A stretch of 64,000 nucleotides of DNA. Source: Lutibacter sp. A64 (lineage in GTDB: Bacteria > Bacteroidota > Bacteroidia > Flavobacteriales > Flavobacteriaceae). Below are positions 46,514 through 56,868 of the stretch, piece after piece. Location: NCBI RefSeq assembly GCF_022429565.1, contig NZ_CP092487.1, positions 3,614,001 to 3,678,000 on the forward strand. The letters are read 5' to 3'. Positions within the stretch are counted from its first letter, which is position 1, and every line of letters begins with the position of its first letter. The translations under genes and the position numbers were made by a program. The notes beneath the pieces are model-generated. The model was not told the origin of the DNA, made no database searches, and was given only the letters and a program-made list of their open reading frames with translations.

Positions 46514-47530
46514 TTAAATTTTAACAGTGGATTCTCGTATATTTAATTGTCCATTTAAAATAATAGTTTGGGGAATAAAAGTATTGGTACGGTTTTCAAT
46601 TTGTTCAATTAGTAATTTTGCGGCTTCTCTACCAATATCTAGAGTTGGTTGGGAAACAGAAGTTAATGGAGGATCAATTAAATCTGCTATTTTAGATTCT
46701 GTAAAACCAACAAACGCAATGTCGTTTGGTATGTTATAACCATTTTTTTTGAATACTTTCATAGCTCCAATAGCAGATGGATCATTGCAAGCAAAAATAG
46801 CATCAGGAATGTTATTATTCTTAATCATGTTTTCAGCAACTCGCATGCCATCTTCAATATTAAAACCAGTAGGTATTATTCTATCTTTTGTAATAGCTAT
46901 TTTGTGTTTTTTAAAAGCATCTATAAATCCTCTTGACCTTTCATGTGAAAGAGAAAGTGTTCCTGTACCTTTAAGGTGAACAATGTTTTTGTATCCTTGA
47001 GTTATTAAATGCTCTGTAGCAAAAAAAGCCCATTTGTAATCATTAAATAATACTTTAGAAGCCTTAAGGTTTTTATTTACACGATTAAAAAGAACAATAG
47101 GTAAACCAGATTCTATTAATTTTTGATAATATTCGGTATTACTAGTTTCACTAGAAATGGATAATAAAAGACCTTCTACCATATTATCTTCTAAAGTTTT
47201 AACGTTTTTTAGTTCGGTTTCAAAACATTCATTTGATTGAGTTATTAAAACTTGATATCCTTTTTCAAATAAAATTTCTTGAGCTCCAATAATAACTTCA
47301 GGAAAGAAATTATTTATAAATTCAGGGACAACAATACCTATATTAAACGATCTTTTTTGAATTAGTTTTTTAGCCATAGGATTAGGGCGATACCCCATTT
47401 CTATTGCAGTTTTTAATATAAGTTCTTTAGTTTCTTTTTTTATGTCATATTTATCATTAAAGGCTCTTGAAACTGTAGAAACTGAAATATTCAATCGTTT
47501 AGCAACATCTTTTATCGTTATATAGTTCAT
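46514..47530 (-). CDS. LacI-family regulator of the PUL
   Basis: The N-terminal helix-turn-helix (TIKDVAKRLNISVSTVSRAF) and hinge (GYRPNPMAKKL) are of the LacI/GalR type, followed by a periplasmic-binding-protein-like effector domain (FNIGIVVPEFINNFFPEVI onward). At 338 residues it is typical. It is divergent from the symporter gene. The gap holds three AACGTT-centred palindromes that suit LacI-family operators. Such one-component regulators in PULs usually respond to a monosaccharide or small oligosaccharide product. Effector unknown. Confidence 0.92.
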   Translation of the reverse strand: MNYITIKDVAKRLNISVSTVSRAFNDKYDIKKETKELILKTAIEMGYRPNPMAKKLIQKRSFNIGIVVPEFINNFFPEVIIGAQEILFEKGYQVLITQSNECFETELKNVKTLEDNMVEGLLLSISSETSNTEYYQKLIESGLPIVLFNRVNKNLKASKVLFNDYKWAFFATEHLITQGYKNIVHLKGTGTLSLSHERSRGFIDAFKKHKIAITKDRIIPTGFNIEDGMRVAENMIKNNNIPDAIFACNDPSAIGAMKVFKKNGYNIPNDIAFVGFTESKIADLIDPPLTSVSQPTLDIGREAAKLLIEQIENRTNTFIPQTIILNGQLNIRESTVKI

Positions 47531-47599
47531 AGTTTTATTGAATATAATTTAAGAGAAAAATTGATTTTAAAATTGTAGTTTTTCTTTAAAGATATGAAT

Positions 47600-47607
47600 C
47601 AAATATA
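47600..47607 (-). promoter_or_regulatory. candidate lacI-type gene -7 box
   Basis: Reads TATATTTG on the minus strand, a full match to TAnnTTTG, 70 bases before the regulator gene. Confidence 0.4.
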
Positions 47608-47797
47608 ATAAATATACCAATGTGAAAATTATTATGAAGAATTAATTTTCGGGAACACACTAAAATTTTCGGTTAAAATAACTAATAATGTTGTTGCGTT
47701 TATATCGCTCATTATAAGTGTTTTATGTGTTTTTTTCTTATTTCATAATAGTTGTTTTTAGGGGTAAATTATAAAAAAAGACGAATATACTTAATTT

Positions 47798-47844
47798 CCG
47801 AAAACGTTATCGGAAATCGATAACGTTTCCGAAAACGTTATCGG
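47798..47844. promoter_or_regulatory. cluster of three LacI-type operators
   Basis: CCGAAAACGTTATCGG occurs twice as an exact 16-mer (47798-47813 and 47829-47844). Between them CGATAACGTTTCCG (47818-47831) is an inverted version. All three centre on AACGTT, at 805/806, 824/825 and 836/837. The rest of the 47531-47921 gap is AT-rich, with two direct TTTTCGG copies near 47647-47672 and no gene. Confidence 0.75.
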
Positions 47845-47887
47845 TTTTATTTTAAAGACTATTTAATCTTACAAAATATTTAATCTA

Positions 47888-47895
47888 TATTTTTG
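47888..47895 (+). promoter_or_regulatory. candidate symporter-gene -7 box
   Basis: TATTTTTG, about 44 bases downstream of the last operator and 27 bases before the TTG start of the symporter gene. No clear -33 element. Confidence 0.45.
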
Positions 47896-47921
47896 ATTAA
47901 ACTAAATTAAACTAGACTATT

Positions 47922-49568
47922 TTGGGAACTATAGATTTTGGCATAATAATTATATTCACAATTCTAATTTTTATTTGTGGTCTTTCTTTTTCCAAATCTG
48001 GAAAAAATATGAAATCCTATTTTGCTGCAGGAGGTAATTTGCCTTGGTGGATGAGTGGTTTATCTTTATTTATGAGCTTTTTCTCTGCAGGTACTTTTGT
48101 TGTTTGGGGATCCATAGCATACGATAGTGGTTGGGTAGCAGTTACTATTCAGTTAACTATGGCAGCTGCTGGATTTGTAATCGGATTTTTTATTGCTCCA
48201 AAATGGCGTAAAACAAAAGCTTTAACGGCTGCAGAATTTATAACAAATAGGTTGGGTTATAATACGCAAAAAGTATATACATATTTATTTTTGGTTATTT
48301 CATTATTTACAACTGGAGCTTTTTTATATCCAGTTGCTAAGATAGTAGAAGTATCTACAGGTGTACCAATTACAACTAGTATTATAATTTTAGGTATATT
48401 AATTCTTATTTATACAGCTGTAGGTGGTTTATGGGCAGTTATAGTTACAGATGTATTACAGTTTGTTGTTCTTACTGCGGCAGTATTAATTGTGGTTCCA
48501 TTGTCTTTAAACAAAATTGGAGGAATAAATGATTTTATTGCAAATGCTCCTGTTGGATTCTTTAATTTAGTAAATGAAGAATATTCTTGGGGATTTATTA
48601 TTGCTTTTGGGTTTTATAATCTTTTTTTTATTGCCGGGAATTGGGCTTATGTGCAAAGATATACTAGTGTTTCAACACCTAAAGAAGCTAAAAAAGTGGG
48701 ATGGCTTTTTGGAGCTTTATATCTAATAAGCCCGATTATTTGGATGTTACCTCCTATGATTTATCGAGTGTTAAATCCTGATTTAGATGGGCTTGCAAGT
48801 GAAGGCGCTTATTTGTTAATGTGTAAAGAGGTTCTGCCTGTTGGAATGTTAGGACTTATGCTTGGTGGAATGATTTTTGCAACTTCTAGTTCTGTAAATA
48901 CAACTTTAAATATTTCTGCAGGTGTATTGACAAACGATGTTTATAAGCATTTTAGACCAAAAGCGACTACACAACAACTTATAAAAGTAGCAAAACTATC
49001 AACAGTAATTTTAGGTTTAATAACAATAGTTGTAGCATTATTAGTACCCTTTTTAGGAGGTGTTGTAGAATTTGTTTTGTCTTTGGCAGCTATTACTGGA
49101 GGTGCAATGTTTTTACCTCCATTATGGGCTATGTTTTCAAGCAGGCAAACAGGTAAAACTTCCTTATTTGTAACAATAACAGCATTAATTATTAATAGCT
49201 TTTTTAAGTTTATAACACCTGAATTATACAACTTTACCTTGAGTCGAACTTTAGAAATGAGTTTTGGAGTAGGCATACCTATATTATTATTAGCTCTAAC
49301 AGAATTTTATTTTTTCATTAATAAAAGCGATAAGACAGATTATCTAAAATATATAAAAATTAATGAATTACGGTTGGATTCAACAGAGGAAGATTCAACA
49401 AAAGGAAATGCAAAAGGAGGCCGTGTTATTGGTATTGGTGTTGCATCCACAGGTTTATTAATCTTTTTGTTGTCTTTTTTAGCTGAAAATGGAGCATTAC
49501 TTGTTGGTTGTATGGGATTTATTGTTATGGTTTTAGGGGGATTTATTATTCATAAAAATTTGAAATAA
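47922..49568 (+). CDS. sodium/solute symporter (SSS family)
   Basis: Inner-membrane transporter with about 13-14 hydrophobic segments over 548 residues. The LPWWMSGLSLFMSFFSAGTFV stretch and YTAVGGLWAVIVTDVLQF are typical of SSS sugar or organic-acid symporters. The start is TTG at 47922; the next ATG (residue 30) would remove the first membrane helix. It is the first gene after the operators, so probably the most directly controlled. Likely cargo is a monosaccharide released from the PUL glycan; identity unknown. Confidence 0.9.
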   Translation: MGTIDFGIIIIFTILIFICGLSFSKSGKNMKSYFAAGGNLPWWMSGLSLFMSFFSAGTFVVWGSIAYDSGWVAVTIQLTMAAAGFVIGFFIAPKWRKTKALTAAEFITNRLGYNTQKVYTYLFLVISLFTTGAFLYPVAKIVEVSTGVPITTSIIILGILILIYTAVGGLWAVIVTDVLQFVVLTAAVLIVVPLSLNKIGGINDFIANAPVGFFNLVNEEYSWGFIIAFGFYNLFFIAGNWAYVQRYTSVSTPKEAKKVGWLFGALYLISPIIWMLPPMIYRVLNPDLDGLASEGAYLLMCKEVLPVGMLGLMLGGMIFATSSSVNTTLNISAGVLTNDVYKHFRPKATTQQLIKVAKLSTVILGLITIVVALLVPFLGGVVEFVLSLAAITGGAMFLPPLWAMFSSRQTGKTSLFVTITALIINSFFKFITPELYNFTLSRTLEMSFGVGIPILLLALTEFYFFINKSDKTDYLKYIKINELRLDSTEEDSTKGNAKGGRVIGIGVASTGLLIFLLSFLAENGALLVGCMGFIVMVLGGFIIHKNLK

Positions 49569-49606
49569 AAAAGTATTTAATAATTAAAGAAATTACTGAA
49601 TAAGAT

Positions 49607-51886
49607 ATGTTAAAAAAGGACTTTGATATTAATTTAAGAAGTAATAAAACAGTTATAGTCACTTCAGATTTCGTTATAGTAGGTGGTGGAATGGCTGGTG
49701 TTTGTGCTGCTATTTCTGCTGCAAGAGAAGGTGTGTCTGTAACTTTAATACAAGATAGACCTGTTTTAGGCGGTAATGCGTCTAGTGAGGTTAGATTATG
49801 GATTTTGGGTGCAACGTCACATATGGGAAATAATAATAGATGGGCAAGGGAAGGTGGAATTATAGATGAAATACTAGTAGAAAATATGTATCGTAATAAA
49901 GAAGGTAATACTTTAATATTGGATACTATATTATTAGAAAAAGTTCTGAATGAAAAGAATATTACGTTATTATTAAATACTTCTGTATATGAGGTTTCTA
50001 AATCAAATTCAACTACAATAAGTGGGGTGTCGGCTTTTTGCAGCCAAAATTCAACAACTTATAAAATTAAGGGAAGCCTTTTTTGCGATACTTCTGGAGA
50101 TGGAATTGTTGGTTTTCAAGCAGGAGCTGCATTTAGAATGGGAGCAGAAACTATAGAGGAATTTGGTGAAAAATTTGCTCCAGATGTAGCTTATGGAGAA
50201 CTTTTAGGACACACCATATATTTTTATAGTAAAGACGCCGGAAAACCAATAAAATATGTGGCGCCAGAATTTGCATTAAAGGATATTACAAAAATACCAA
50301 GATATAAAGATATAAGTGCTAGTTCTCAGGGTTGTAGGTTGTGGTGGTTAGAATATGGAGGTAGAAAAGATACTGTTCATGAGTCTGAGGATATTAAAAT
50401 GGAATTGTGGAAAGTTGTATATGGAGTTTGGGATTATATAAAAAATTCAGGCAATTTTCCAGATGCAGAAAATCTAACATTAGAGTGGGTTGGTACTATT
50501 CCAGGGAAAAGGGAAAGTAGACGTTTTGAAGGTTTGTATATGATGAAGCAACAAGATATTATTGAACAACGCCTTTTTAATGATGCGGTTGCTTTTGGAG
50601 GTTGGGCTGTCGATCTGCATCCTGCAGATGGTGTATATGATAGTAAACCAGGGTGTACTCAATACCATTCTAAAGGGATTTATCAAATACCACTAAGATC
50701 TCTAATTAGCAAGAATATTACAAATTTATTTATTGGAGGCCGTATTATGAGTGCAACTCATGTTGCTTTTGGTACAACTCGAGTAATGGCTACAACGGCA
50801 CATAGTGGGCAATCTATTGGGTACGGTGCTGCTCAATGTATTAAAAATAAATTATTGCCTAAAGATTTAATTGAAGATAAGGAAATAGCTCAGTTACAGC
50901 AAACCTTAAATTTAAATGGGCAAAGTATTCCTGAAATCCCTATAAATCAAGAGGGTAATTTGGTTAGAAATGCAACTATAACTACATCTAGTTCTTTATG
51001 TTTGGATGGTTTTTCTGGTGATAATGGCTGGTGTACTTTAAAAACAGGAGTAGCGCAACTACTACCTTTACAGGCTGGAATCAATTATAAGTATTCATTT
51101 TATCTCGCTTCAAAAAAAAATACGTCGATACAAGTTCAACTTAGGGTTTGTAAAAATACGGGCTACTATACACCTGATGTTATTTTAAAGAATATTGAGA
51201 TTCAGTTACTAGAAGGAGAGCAGGAAGTTAGTTTTTCTTTTGATACCATTTTAGAAGCAAATCAATATGGGTTTATAACTTTTTTAAAGAATGATAGTGT
51301 TTCAATACGTACTAGTAAACAGCGTGTTACAGGGGTAATGTCTTTATTTAATGGTGAAAATAAAGCAGTTAACAATAATGGTAAACAAGTACCTCCTGAT
51401 AATATTGGAATTGATGCATTTGAATTTTGGATTCCACAACGTAGACCTCAGGGACAGAATTTAGCATTTTCAATAAGTCCTGCTTTAGAGGTGTTTAATA
51501 AGGATAACCTGTTTAATGGTTTTGTTAGGCCTTATCTTGGTACAAATGCTTGGGCTGCAAACTTTAATGATGAACAGCCTAAAATTACCATAAAATGGGA
51601 AAAGATTCAAAATATAAATTCAATCAAATTATTTTTTGATACTGATTATGACCACGCCATGGAGTCTTCTCTTTATGGTCATCCAGAAAATGTAATGCCT
51701 TTTTGTGTAAAACACTTTAAAATAAAAGATGAAGAAGGTAATGTAATATTTGAAAAAGTTGATAATCATCAAACAATTGTTACCGTCTTATTATCCGAAA
51801 CTGTAAAAACAAGTATACTCTATATAGAATTAATTTCTTCTGAGAAAAATATACCCGTGTCATTATTTGAAGTATTTATAGCATAA
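49607..51886 (+). CDS. cytoplasmic FAD-dependent oxidoreductase with C-terminal beta-domain
   Basis: The N-terminal dinucleotide loop VGGGMAGVCAAISAAREG (residues 25-42) and the PVLGGNASSEVR block place it in the FAD_oxidored group of flavoproteins. There is no signal peptide or membrane segment, so it should act in the cytoplasm. The flavin part ends near residue 440. The remaining ~320 residues (one part carrying LEWVGTIPGKRESRRF-type motifs is still catalytic; the end, from about 600, looks like an F5/8-type beta-sandwich). It lies 38 bases after the symporter gene. A role in oxidising an imported sugar is inferred; no reaction is known to me for this subgroup. Confidence 0.8.
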   Translation: MLKKDFDINLRSNKTVIVTSDFVIVGGGMAGVCAAISAAREGVSVTLIQDRPVLGGNASSEVRLWILGATSHMGNNNRWAREGGIIDEILVENMYRNKEGNTLILDTILLEKVLNEKNITLLLNTSVYEVSKSNSTTISGVSAFCSQNSTTYKIKGSLFCDTSGDGIVGFQAGAAFRMGAETIEEFGEKFAPDVAYGELLGHTIYFYSKDAGKPIKYVAPEFALKDITKIPRYKDISASSQGCRLWWLEYGGRKDTVHESEDIKMELWKVVYGVWDYIKNSGNFPDAENLTLEWVGTIPGKRESRRFEGLYMMKQQDIIEQRLFNDAVAFGGWAVDLHPADGVYDSKPGCTQYHSKGIYQIPLRSLISKNITNLFIGGRIMSATHVAFGTTRVMATTAHSGQSIGYGAAQCIKNKLLPKDLIEDKEIAQLQQTLNLNGQSIPEIPINQEGNLVRNATITTSSSLCLDGFSGDNGWCTLKTGVAQLLPLQAGINYKYSFYLASKKNTSIQVQLRVCKNTGYYTPDVILKNIEIQLLEGEQEVSFSFDTILEANQYGFITFLKNDSVSIRTSKQRVTGVMSLFNGENKAVNNNGKQVPPDNIGIDAFEFWIPQRRPQGQNLAFSISPALEVFNKDNLFNGFVRPYLGTNAWAANFNDEQPKITIKWEKIQNINSIKLFFDTDYDHAMESSLYGHPENVMPFCVKHFKIKDEEGNVIFEKVDNHQTIVTVLLSETVKTSILYIELISSEKNIPVSLFEVFIA

Positions 51887-51963
51887 TATATATGAATTTA
51901 AAGGGATGTGCTTAATAATTAAAGCATTAACAAAAAATATTATTAACAACTAAATTTAAACAT

Positions 51964-54900
51964 ATGAGGAATATTAAATTATTAATCGCCACATTATTGT
52001 TTTGCACTTTTGTACGTGCTCAACAAAATACAGTTTCAGGGCTGGTGTTGGATGAATCTAACATGCCAATACCTGGCGCAAATATAATTGCAAAGGGCAC
52101 AGCCACAGGTACACAAACAGATTTTGATGGAAAGTTTTCTGTAACACTTTTGGATGGTAATGAAATTATTAAAGTATCCTACATAGGATATGTAACTCAA
52201 GAAATAAATATAAAAGGAAAAAATGAAATAATAATAATTCTTAAGGAAGATGTTTCACAACTAGAAGAAGTTGTGGTAGTAGGTTATGGAACACAATCTA
52301 AAAAGGATATTACTGGATCTGTATCAGTAGTTTCTGGAGACGATATTGCTTCTAGAAGTACTTCTAACGTATCTAATGCATTACAAGGTGCTGTTGCGGG
52401 TGTTAGTGTAACCAGAAGTTCTACAGAACCTGGAGCAGGAAATACAATAAAAATTAGGGGAATAACTACTTTACAAGGAGATAGTAGTCCTTTAATTTTG
52501 GTAGATGATATCCCAGTTGCAAGTATTAATGATGTAAATGCTGCAGAAATTGAATCAATTTCAATATTAAAAGATGGTGCTGCTGCTGCTATTTATGGGT
52601 CAAGAGCAGCTGCTGGTGTTGTTATTATTACTACTAAAAAAGCAAAAACAGGGAGCTTTAAAATTGATTATACAGCTGAGTATGGTATTAATAAACCAAC
52701 GGAAATTAGAAAAGGTGTTCAAGCGGTACGTTATATGGAAATGTTTAATGAATCTATTTGGAATGATAATAATAATTTGGTTAATGAATTTAGTACCTAT
52801 GACCCTGAAATAATTGCTAATTATGCGAACCTTCATGCTCAAGATCCAGATAACTATCCAGATACCAATTGGAGAGAGCTAATGCTTAAAAAACAATCAG
52901 AAACTACAAGACATAATTTATCGCTTTCTGGAGGAACTGAAAAATTAAAAACGAGTGCAAATTTTGGGTATGAATATCAAAATGCATTATATGTCAATAG
53001 AGATTGGAAACGTTATACAGGAAGAATCAATAATGAACTTCAATTGTCTGATAAAATTGGAGCTGTGTTGAATATAGCATTTAAGCAGACAGATGAAGAA
53101 GAACCTCTTACGGATCCAACTAATTTAGCTATTAATTATGGTACCATTTATCCAGCATTATGGTCAGATGGAAGAATTGCTGATGGTAAAACTGGATCAA
53201 ATCCTTATGCAAGTTTGTTATATGCAGGTACGAAAGAAACAAACAATACACTGGTTTATGGTAAATTTGGTTTGTTTTTTAAGCCTATTGAAGATTTGAA
53301 AATTTCTATTAATCTAGCTCCTAATTATGAGTTTACGCAATTTAAAAGTTTTCATAAATCAATTCCTTATTGGGGGGCTGATGATCCTGATAAATTACAA
53401 ACGCCATCTTACATTTTTGGTAGTTCACCATCAGATAGAGATTTGATAGAGTCTAGAACTATAGAAAAAACTTTAACTACACAAGCTCTTGTTGAATATA
53501 GCAAACTATTTGGAAATCATAGTATAGAGTCAGTATTTGGTGTTGAAGAGTATTATAAAGAAACCGAAGCTTTAAAAGTAAGAGGAAATGAATTTATTAG
53601 TGATGATTATCCATATTTAAGTCAAGCTCCAGTAGACAAAGTGTTTGATAATGGATCTAGTATTTCAGAAGTGGCTTATAGTTCACTTTTTGGAAGAGTT
53701 TCTTATGACTTTAATAAAAAGTATTTTCTTCAAGGAACTTTAAGAAGAGATGGATCTTCTAGATTTGGAAAAGATTATAGATGGGGTACATTTCCATCGT
53801 TAGCTGCAAGTTGGGTAATTTCAGAAGAGGACTTTATGAAAAATGTTGCACCTGTTGATTTCTTAAAGTTAAGAACATCATATGGTACTTTAGGGAATGA
53901 TAGACTAGGGAATTATTTATATGCTTCGGTATTACAGTTTTCTGATGTTTTGATTGCTAATGGTAACAATGTTGAATCTGTGCGTTCTGCTGCACAAACC
54001 TTTTTTGCTGTTGAAGATATTACTTGGGAAACCACAGTAAGTAAAAACATAGCCATAGATGCTAATATGTTTGATGATAGGCTCTCTTTAACAGCTGAAT
54101 ATTTTCAAAAGGAAACATCAGATATGCTTTTAAGTCTAAATATTCCATCATTAAGTGGGTTTATAGATCCTACTGTAAATGTAGGTGATATGAAAACAAC
54201 AGGATGGGAAGCTTCTATTGGTTGGAATGATGTAATTGGTGATTTAAAATTTTCTGCTTCGGCCAATATATTTGATTCAAAATCAATTCTAGGTTATGTT
54301 TCAGATAAACGTTTATTTAGTAGTAATAAACTGTCTGAAGAAGGTCTAGAATTTCAATCTTGGTACGGATATGAGTCAGATGGTATATACCAAACTCAAG
54401 AAGAAGTAGATAATTCAGCGGTAACTTCAGGAGTAGTTTCCCCAGGAGATATAAAATATGTAGATCAGCTTACTGTTGATACTGACAACGATGGTATACC
54501 AGATAAAGGAGATGGTGTTATTAATACAGACGATCAAGTAGTTTTAGGAGGTTCTTTACCAAGATACCAGTATGGAGGTAATATTTCTTTAGAATATAAG
54601 GGGTTTGATTTAGGAATAATTTTTCAAGGAATAGGAAAACAAAAGTTCTACTTAAATCCAAATACTTATGTAAAAGCTTTTGACGCAGGTAATTCTCCAC
54701 GTGAACTTGTAGATGGAAATTATTGGAGTGTTTATAATACCACAGAACAAAATACTACAGCAGACTATCCAAGGTTAGGTTTCAAAAACCAAAGTAACAA
54801 TCTTAGATTTTCTGATTTTTGGCTTAAAAATGGAGCTTATTTAAGACTTAAAAATATTACTCTAGGCTATACTTTACCTAGTGATGTTATTAACAAAATA

Positions 54901-55041
54901 GGAGTTTCACGACTACGTGTTTATGTTTCAGGAAATGATTTATTTTCTTTTGATAATTTACCAAAAGGTATTGATCCAGAGCAAGTAGGTTCTTACTTGG
55001 TAACAAAAACATTTTTATTAGGCTTAAAAGTTAATTTATAA
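51964..55041 (+). CDS. SusC/RagA-type TonB-linked outer-membrane transporter
   Basis: Signal peptide (about residues 1-19, ending VRAQ). It is followed by a carboxypeptidase-D-like domain (VSGLVLDESNMPIPGANII), the TonB-box segment EEVVVVGYGTQ, the plug domain (VRSS..LQGAVAGVSVT, ILKDGAAAAIYGSRAAAGVV) and a 22-strand beta-barrel to the C-terminus (FLLGLKVNL). At 1025 residues it is typical. It forms a pump with the SusD lipoprotein encoded 12 bases later. Substrate is not readable. Confidence 0.95.
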   Translation: MRNIKLLIATLLFCTFVRAQQNTVSGLVLDESNMPIPGANIIAKGTATGTQTDFDGKFSVTLLDGNEIIKVSYIGYVTQEINIKGKNEIIIILKEDVSQLEEVVVVGYGTQSKKDITGSVSVVSGDDIASRSTSNVSNALQGAVAGVSVTRSSTEPGAGNTIKIRGITTLQGDSSPLILVDDIPVASINDVNAAEIESISILKDGAAAAIYGSRAAAGVVIITTKKAKTGSFKIDYTAEYGINKPTEIRKGVQAVRYMEMFNESIWNDNNNLVNEFSTYDPEIIANYANLHAQDPDNYPDTNWRELMLKKQSETTRHNLSLSGGTEKLKTSANFGYEYQNALYVNRDWKRYTGRINNELQLSDKIGAVLNIAFKQTDEEEPLTDPTNLAINYGTIYPALWSDGRIADGKTGSNPYASLLYAGTKETNNTLVYGKFGLFFKPIEDLKISINLAPNYEFTQFKSFHKSIPYWGADDPDKLQTPSYIFGSSPSDRDLIESRTIEKTLTTQALVEYSKLFGNHSIESVFGVEEYYKETEALKVRGNEFISDDYPYLSQAPVDKVFDNGSSISEVAYSSLFGRVSYDFNKKYFLQGTLRRDGSSRFGKDYRWGTFPSLAASWVISEEDFMKNVAPVDFLKLRTSYGTLGNDRLGNYLYASVLQFSDVLIANGNNVESVRSAAQTFFAVEDITWETTVSKNIAIDANMFDDRLSLTAEYFQKETSDMLLSLNIPSLSGFIDPTVNVGDMKTTGWEASIGWNDVIGDLKFSASANIFDSKSILGYVSDKRLFSSNKLSEEGLEFQSWYGYESDGIYQTQEEVDNSAVTSGVVSPGDIKYVDQLTVDTDNDGIPDKGDGVINTDDQVVLGGSLPRYQYGGNISLEYKGFDLGIIFQGIGKQKFYLNPNTYVKAFDAGNSPRELVDGNYWSVYNTTEQNTTADYPRLGFKNQSNNLRFSDFWLKNGAYLRLKNITLGYTLPSDVINKIGVSRLRVYVSGNDLFSFDNLPKGIDPEQVGSYLVTKTFLLGLKVNL

Positions 55042-55053
55042 AATATATTAATT

Positions 55054-56835
55054 ATGAAAAAACAGATAAATAATGTTGCAATGTTAATTGCAATTATATT
55101 CATAGTATCATCATGTGTTGAACTTGATTTGGATCAACAAGATGCCGCTAGTTCTGAGAATTGGTATCAAACAAGTGAACAATTTAGGCAATCTTTAAAC
55201 GAAGGATATAGATCAACTTTTTTCCCTTCAGATGGAAATGATGGAGCTTACAACCCAGGTTGGGATGATGATGTAAATTACCGTACCAATTTAGGACCAA
55301 TTAAATCGGGTACTGTAGATTCAAATTATAGTAGAGCTAAAAATGATTGGACTAATATGTATAAGGCAATTACAAGAATATTAACAGTTCTGGAAAAAAT
55401 TAAAACTCAAAGCGGTGTTTTATCTTCTGCAGAAGAACAACAATTTGAGGGGGAAGCAAATTTTTTTCTAGGAGTATATTGGACATACTTAATTACGCAT
55501 TATGGAGATGTACCTTTTTATGATACACCTATTACAATTGATGAATCATTTACAATAGCAAGAACAGATAAAGCTTTTATTCTTCAAAAAATTTATGAAT
55601 ATTTTGATGTGGCATCTCAAAATTTGCCGGTAAGTTATTTATCAGGTTTAGAATATGCTACAAAAGGTGCAGCACTTGCATTTAAGGCAAGAGCTGCTAT
55701 ATATATGGGTGATAATGCAACGGCTGCGATAGCAGCAAAGGCTTGTATGGATTTAAATGCTTACGAATTACATCCTAATTTTGAAGAATTATTTTTATCT
55801 TCCACAAAAGAGTCTAAAGAAATAATATTTAAATTACCTAGAAGTGAAGAGTTTTTACAAACTATTAATAGTAATTTTATTCTTTATATGCTTCCTAGGA
55901 ATGAAGGAGGGTATGGTAGTGTTATTCCAAGTTGGGAATTATTAGCTTCTTTTGAATGTGTAGATGGTTTACCAATAGATGAATCTCCTCTTTTCGATTC
56001 CCATAATCCATTTAAAAACAGAGACCCTAGGTTGTTGGCAACTATAGTGCCTTTTGGATCGTTAAAAGATGGTGATGGTCTATCCCCAGACTCTGGAAGT
56101 AGACATATGGCTAGAGAGTATAATCCTCACCCAGAACATACTAGAGTTTTTAATTATTTAACAAGTTCTCTAGAAACAAATAAAGATACCAAATCCAATC
56201 AAAATTTTTGTAGTTTTAATGGTCTGCTTTTTAAAAAAGGAATTGACAGTGATTGGGCAGATAAAATTGCTGCGAACGATTTAATTTTAATGCGTTATGC
56301 AGATGTATTGTTAATGTATGCAGAAGCTAAAATTGAATTAAATGAGATTGATGCATCGGTTTTAAACGCTATTAATGAAGTTAGAGATCGTGCTTATGCA
56401 AATTCTAGTTTTTCAAATCCTACAGTAACAACAACAGACCAAGTAAAACTTAGGTATATTGTTAGAAATGAAAGACGTTCTGAATTAGCTGGTGAATGGC
56501 TTAGGTATATGGATTTAATACGTTGGAGATTGGCAGATGTTATTATGGATGGTGGCCATACATATGGTTTAGCTCCAATTGCTGCAAATGCAGATCCTAA
56601 TGTAATACAAGAAAATAGCGATTTAATGGTTAATGTTGTTAATCCAGGTAATTGGTTTTGGGGTTTAACACCGCAAATAGATGAAAATGGGGTGGCAGAT
56701 TTTATGCCTTTGGTTGATGCTGGATTAGCTCAAATATTAACAACAACATCTTTTCCTTCACATCAATATTTATGGCCAATACCAGATGATGAGAGAAGAC
56801 TTAATCCTAATTTAACGCAAAATGAAGGTTATTAA
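55054..56835 (+). CDS. SusD/RagB-type glycan-binding lipoprotein
   Basis: Lipoprotein signal with the acylated cysteine at residue 21 (FIVSSC). Helical TPR-type core: the N-terminal YRSTFFPSDG region and FLGVYWTYLITHYGDVPF, and the C-terminal RYADVLLMYAEAKIE and NEVRDRAYAN are typical of the family. At 593 residues it is of normal length. It caps the SusC barrel at the cell surface. A long hairpin follows the gene. Confidence 0.94.
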   Translation: MKKQINNVAMLIAIIFIVSSCVELDLDQQDAASSENWYQTSEQFRQSLNEGYRSTFFPSDGNDGAYNPGWDDDVNYRTNLGPIKSGTVDSNYSRAKNDWTNMYKAITRILTVLEKIKTQSGVLSSAEEQQFEGEANFFLGVYWTYLITHYGDVPFYDTPITIDESFTIARTDKAFILQKIYEYFDVASQNLPVSYLSGLEYATKGAALAFKARAAIYMGDNATAAIAAKACMDLNAYELHPNFEELFLSSTKESKEIIFKLPRSEEFLQTINSNFILYMLPRNEGGYGSVIPSWELLASFECVDGLPIDESPLFDSHNPFKNRDPRLLATIVPFGSLKDGDGLSPDSGSRHMAREYNPHPEHTRVFNYLTSSLETNKDTKSNQNFCSFNGLLFKKGIDSDWADKIAANDLILMRYADVLLMYAEAKIELNEIDASVLNAINEVRDRAYANSSFSNPTVTTTDQVKLRYIVRNERRSELAGEWLRYMDLIRWRLADVIMDGGHTYGLAPIAANADPNVIQENSDLMVNVVNPGNWFWGLTPQIDENGVADFMPLVDAGLAQILTTTSFPSHQYLWPIPDDERRLNPNLTQNEGY

Positions 56836-56868
56836 TTTTTATAATATATTATAGTTTGGTTTATTGAG

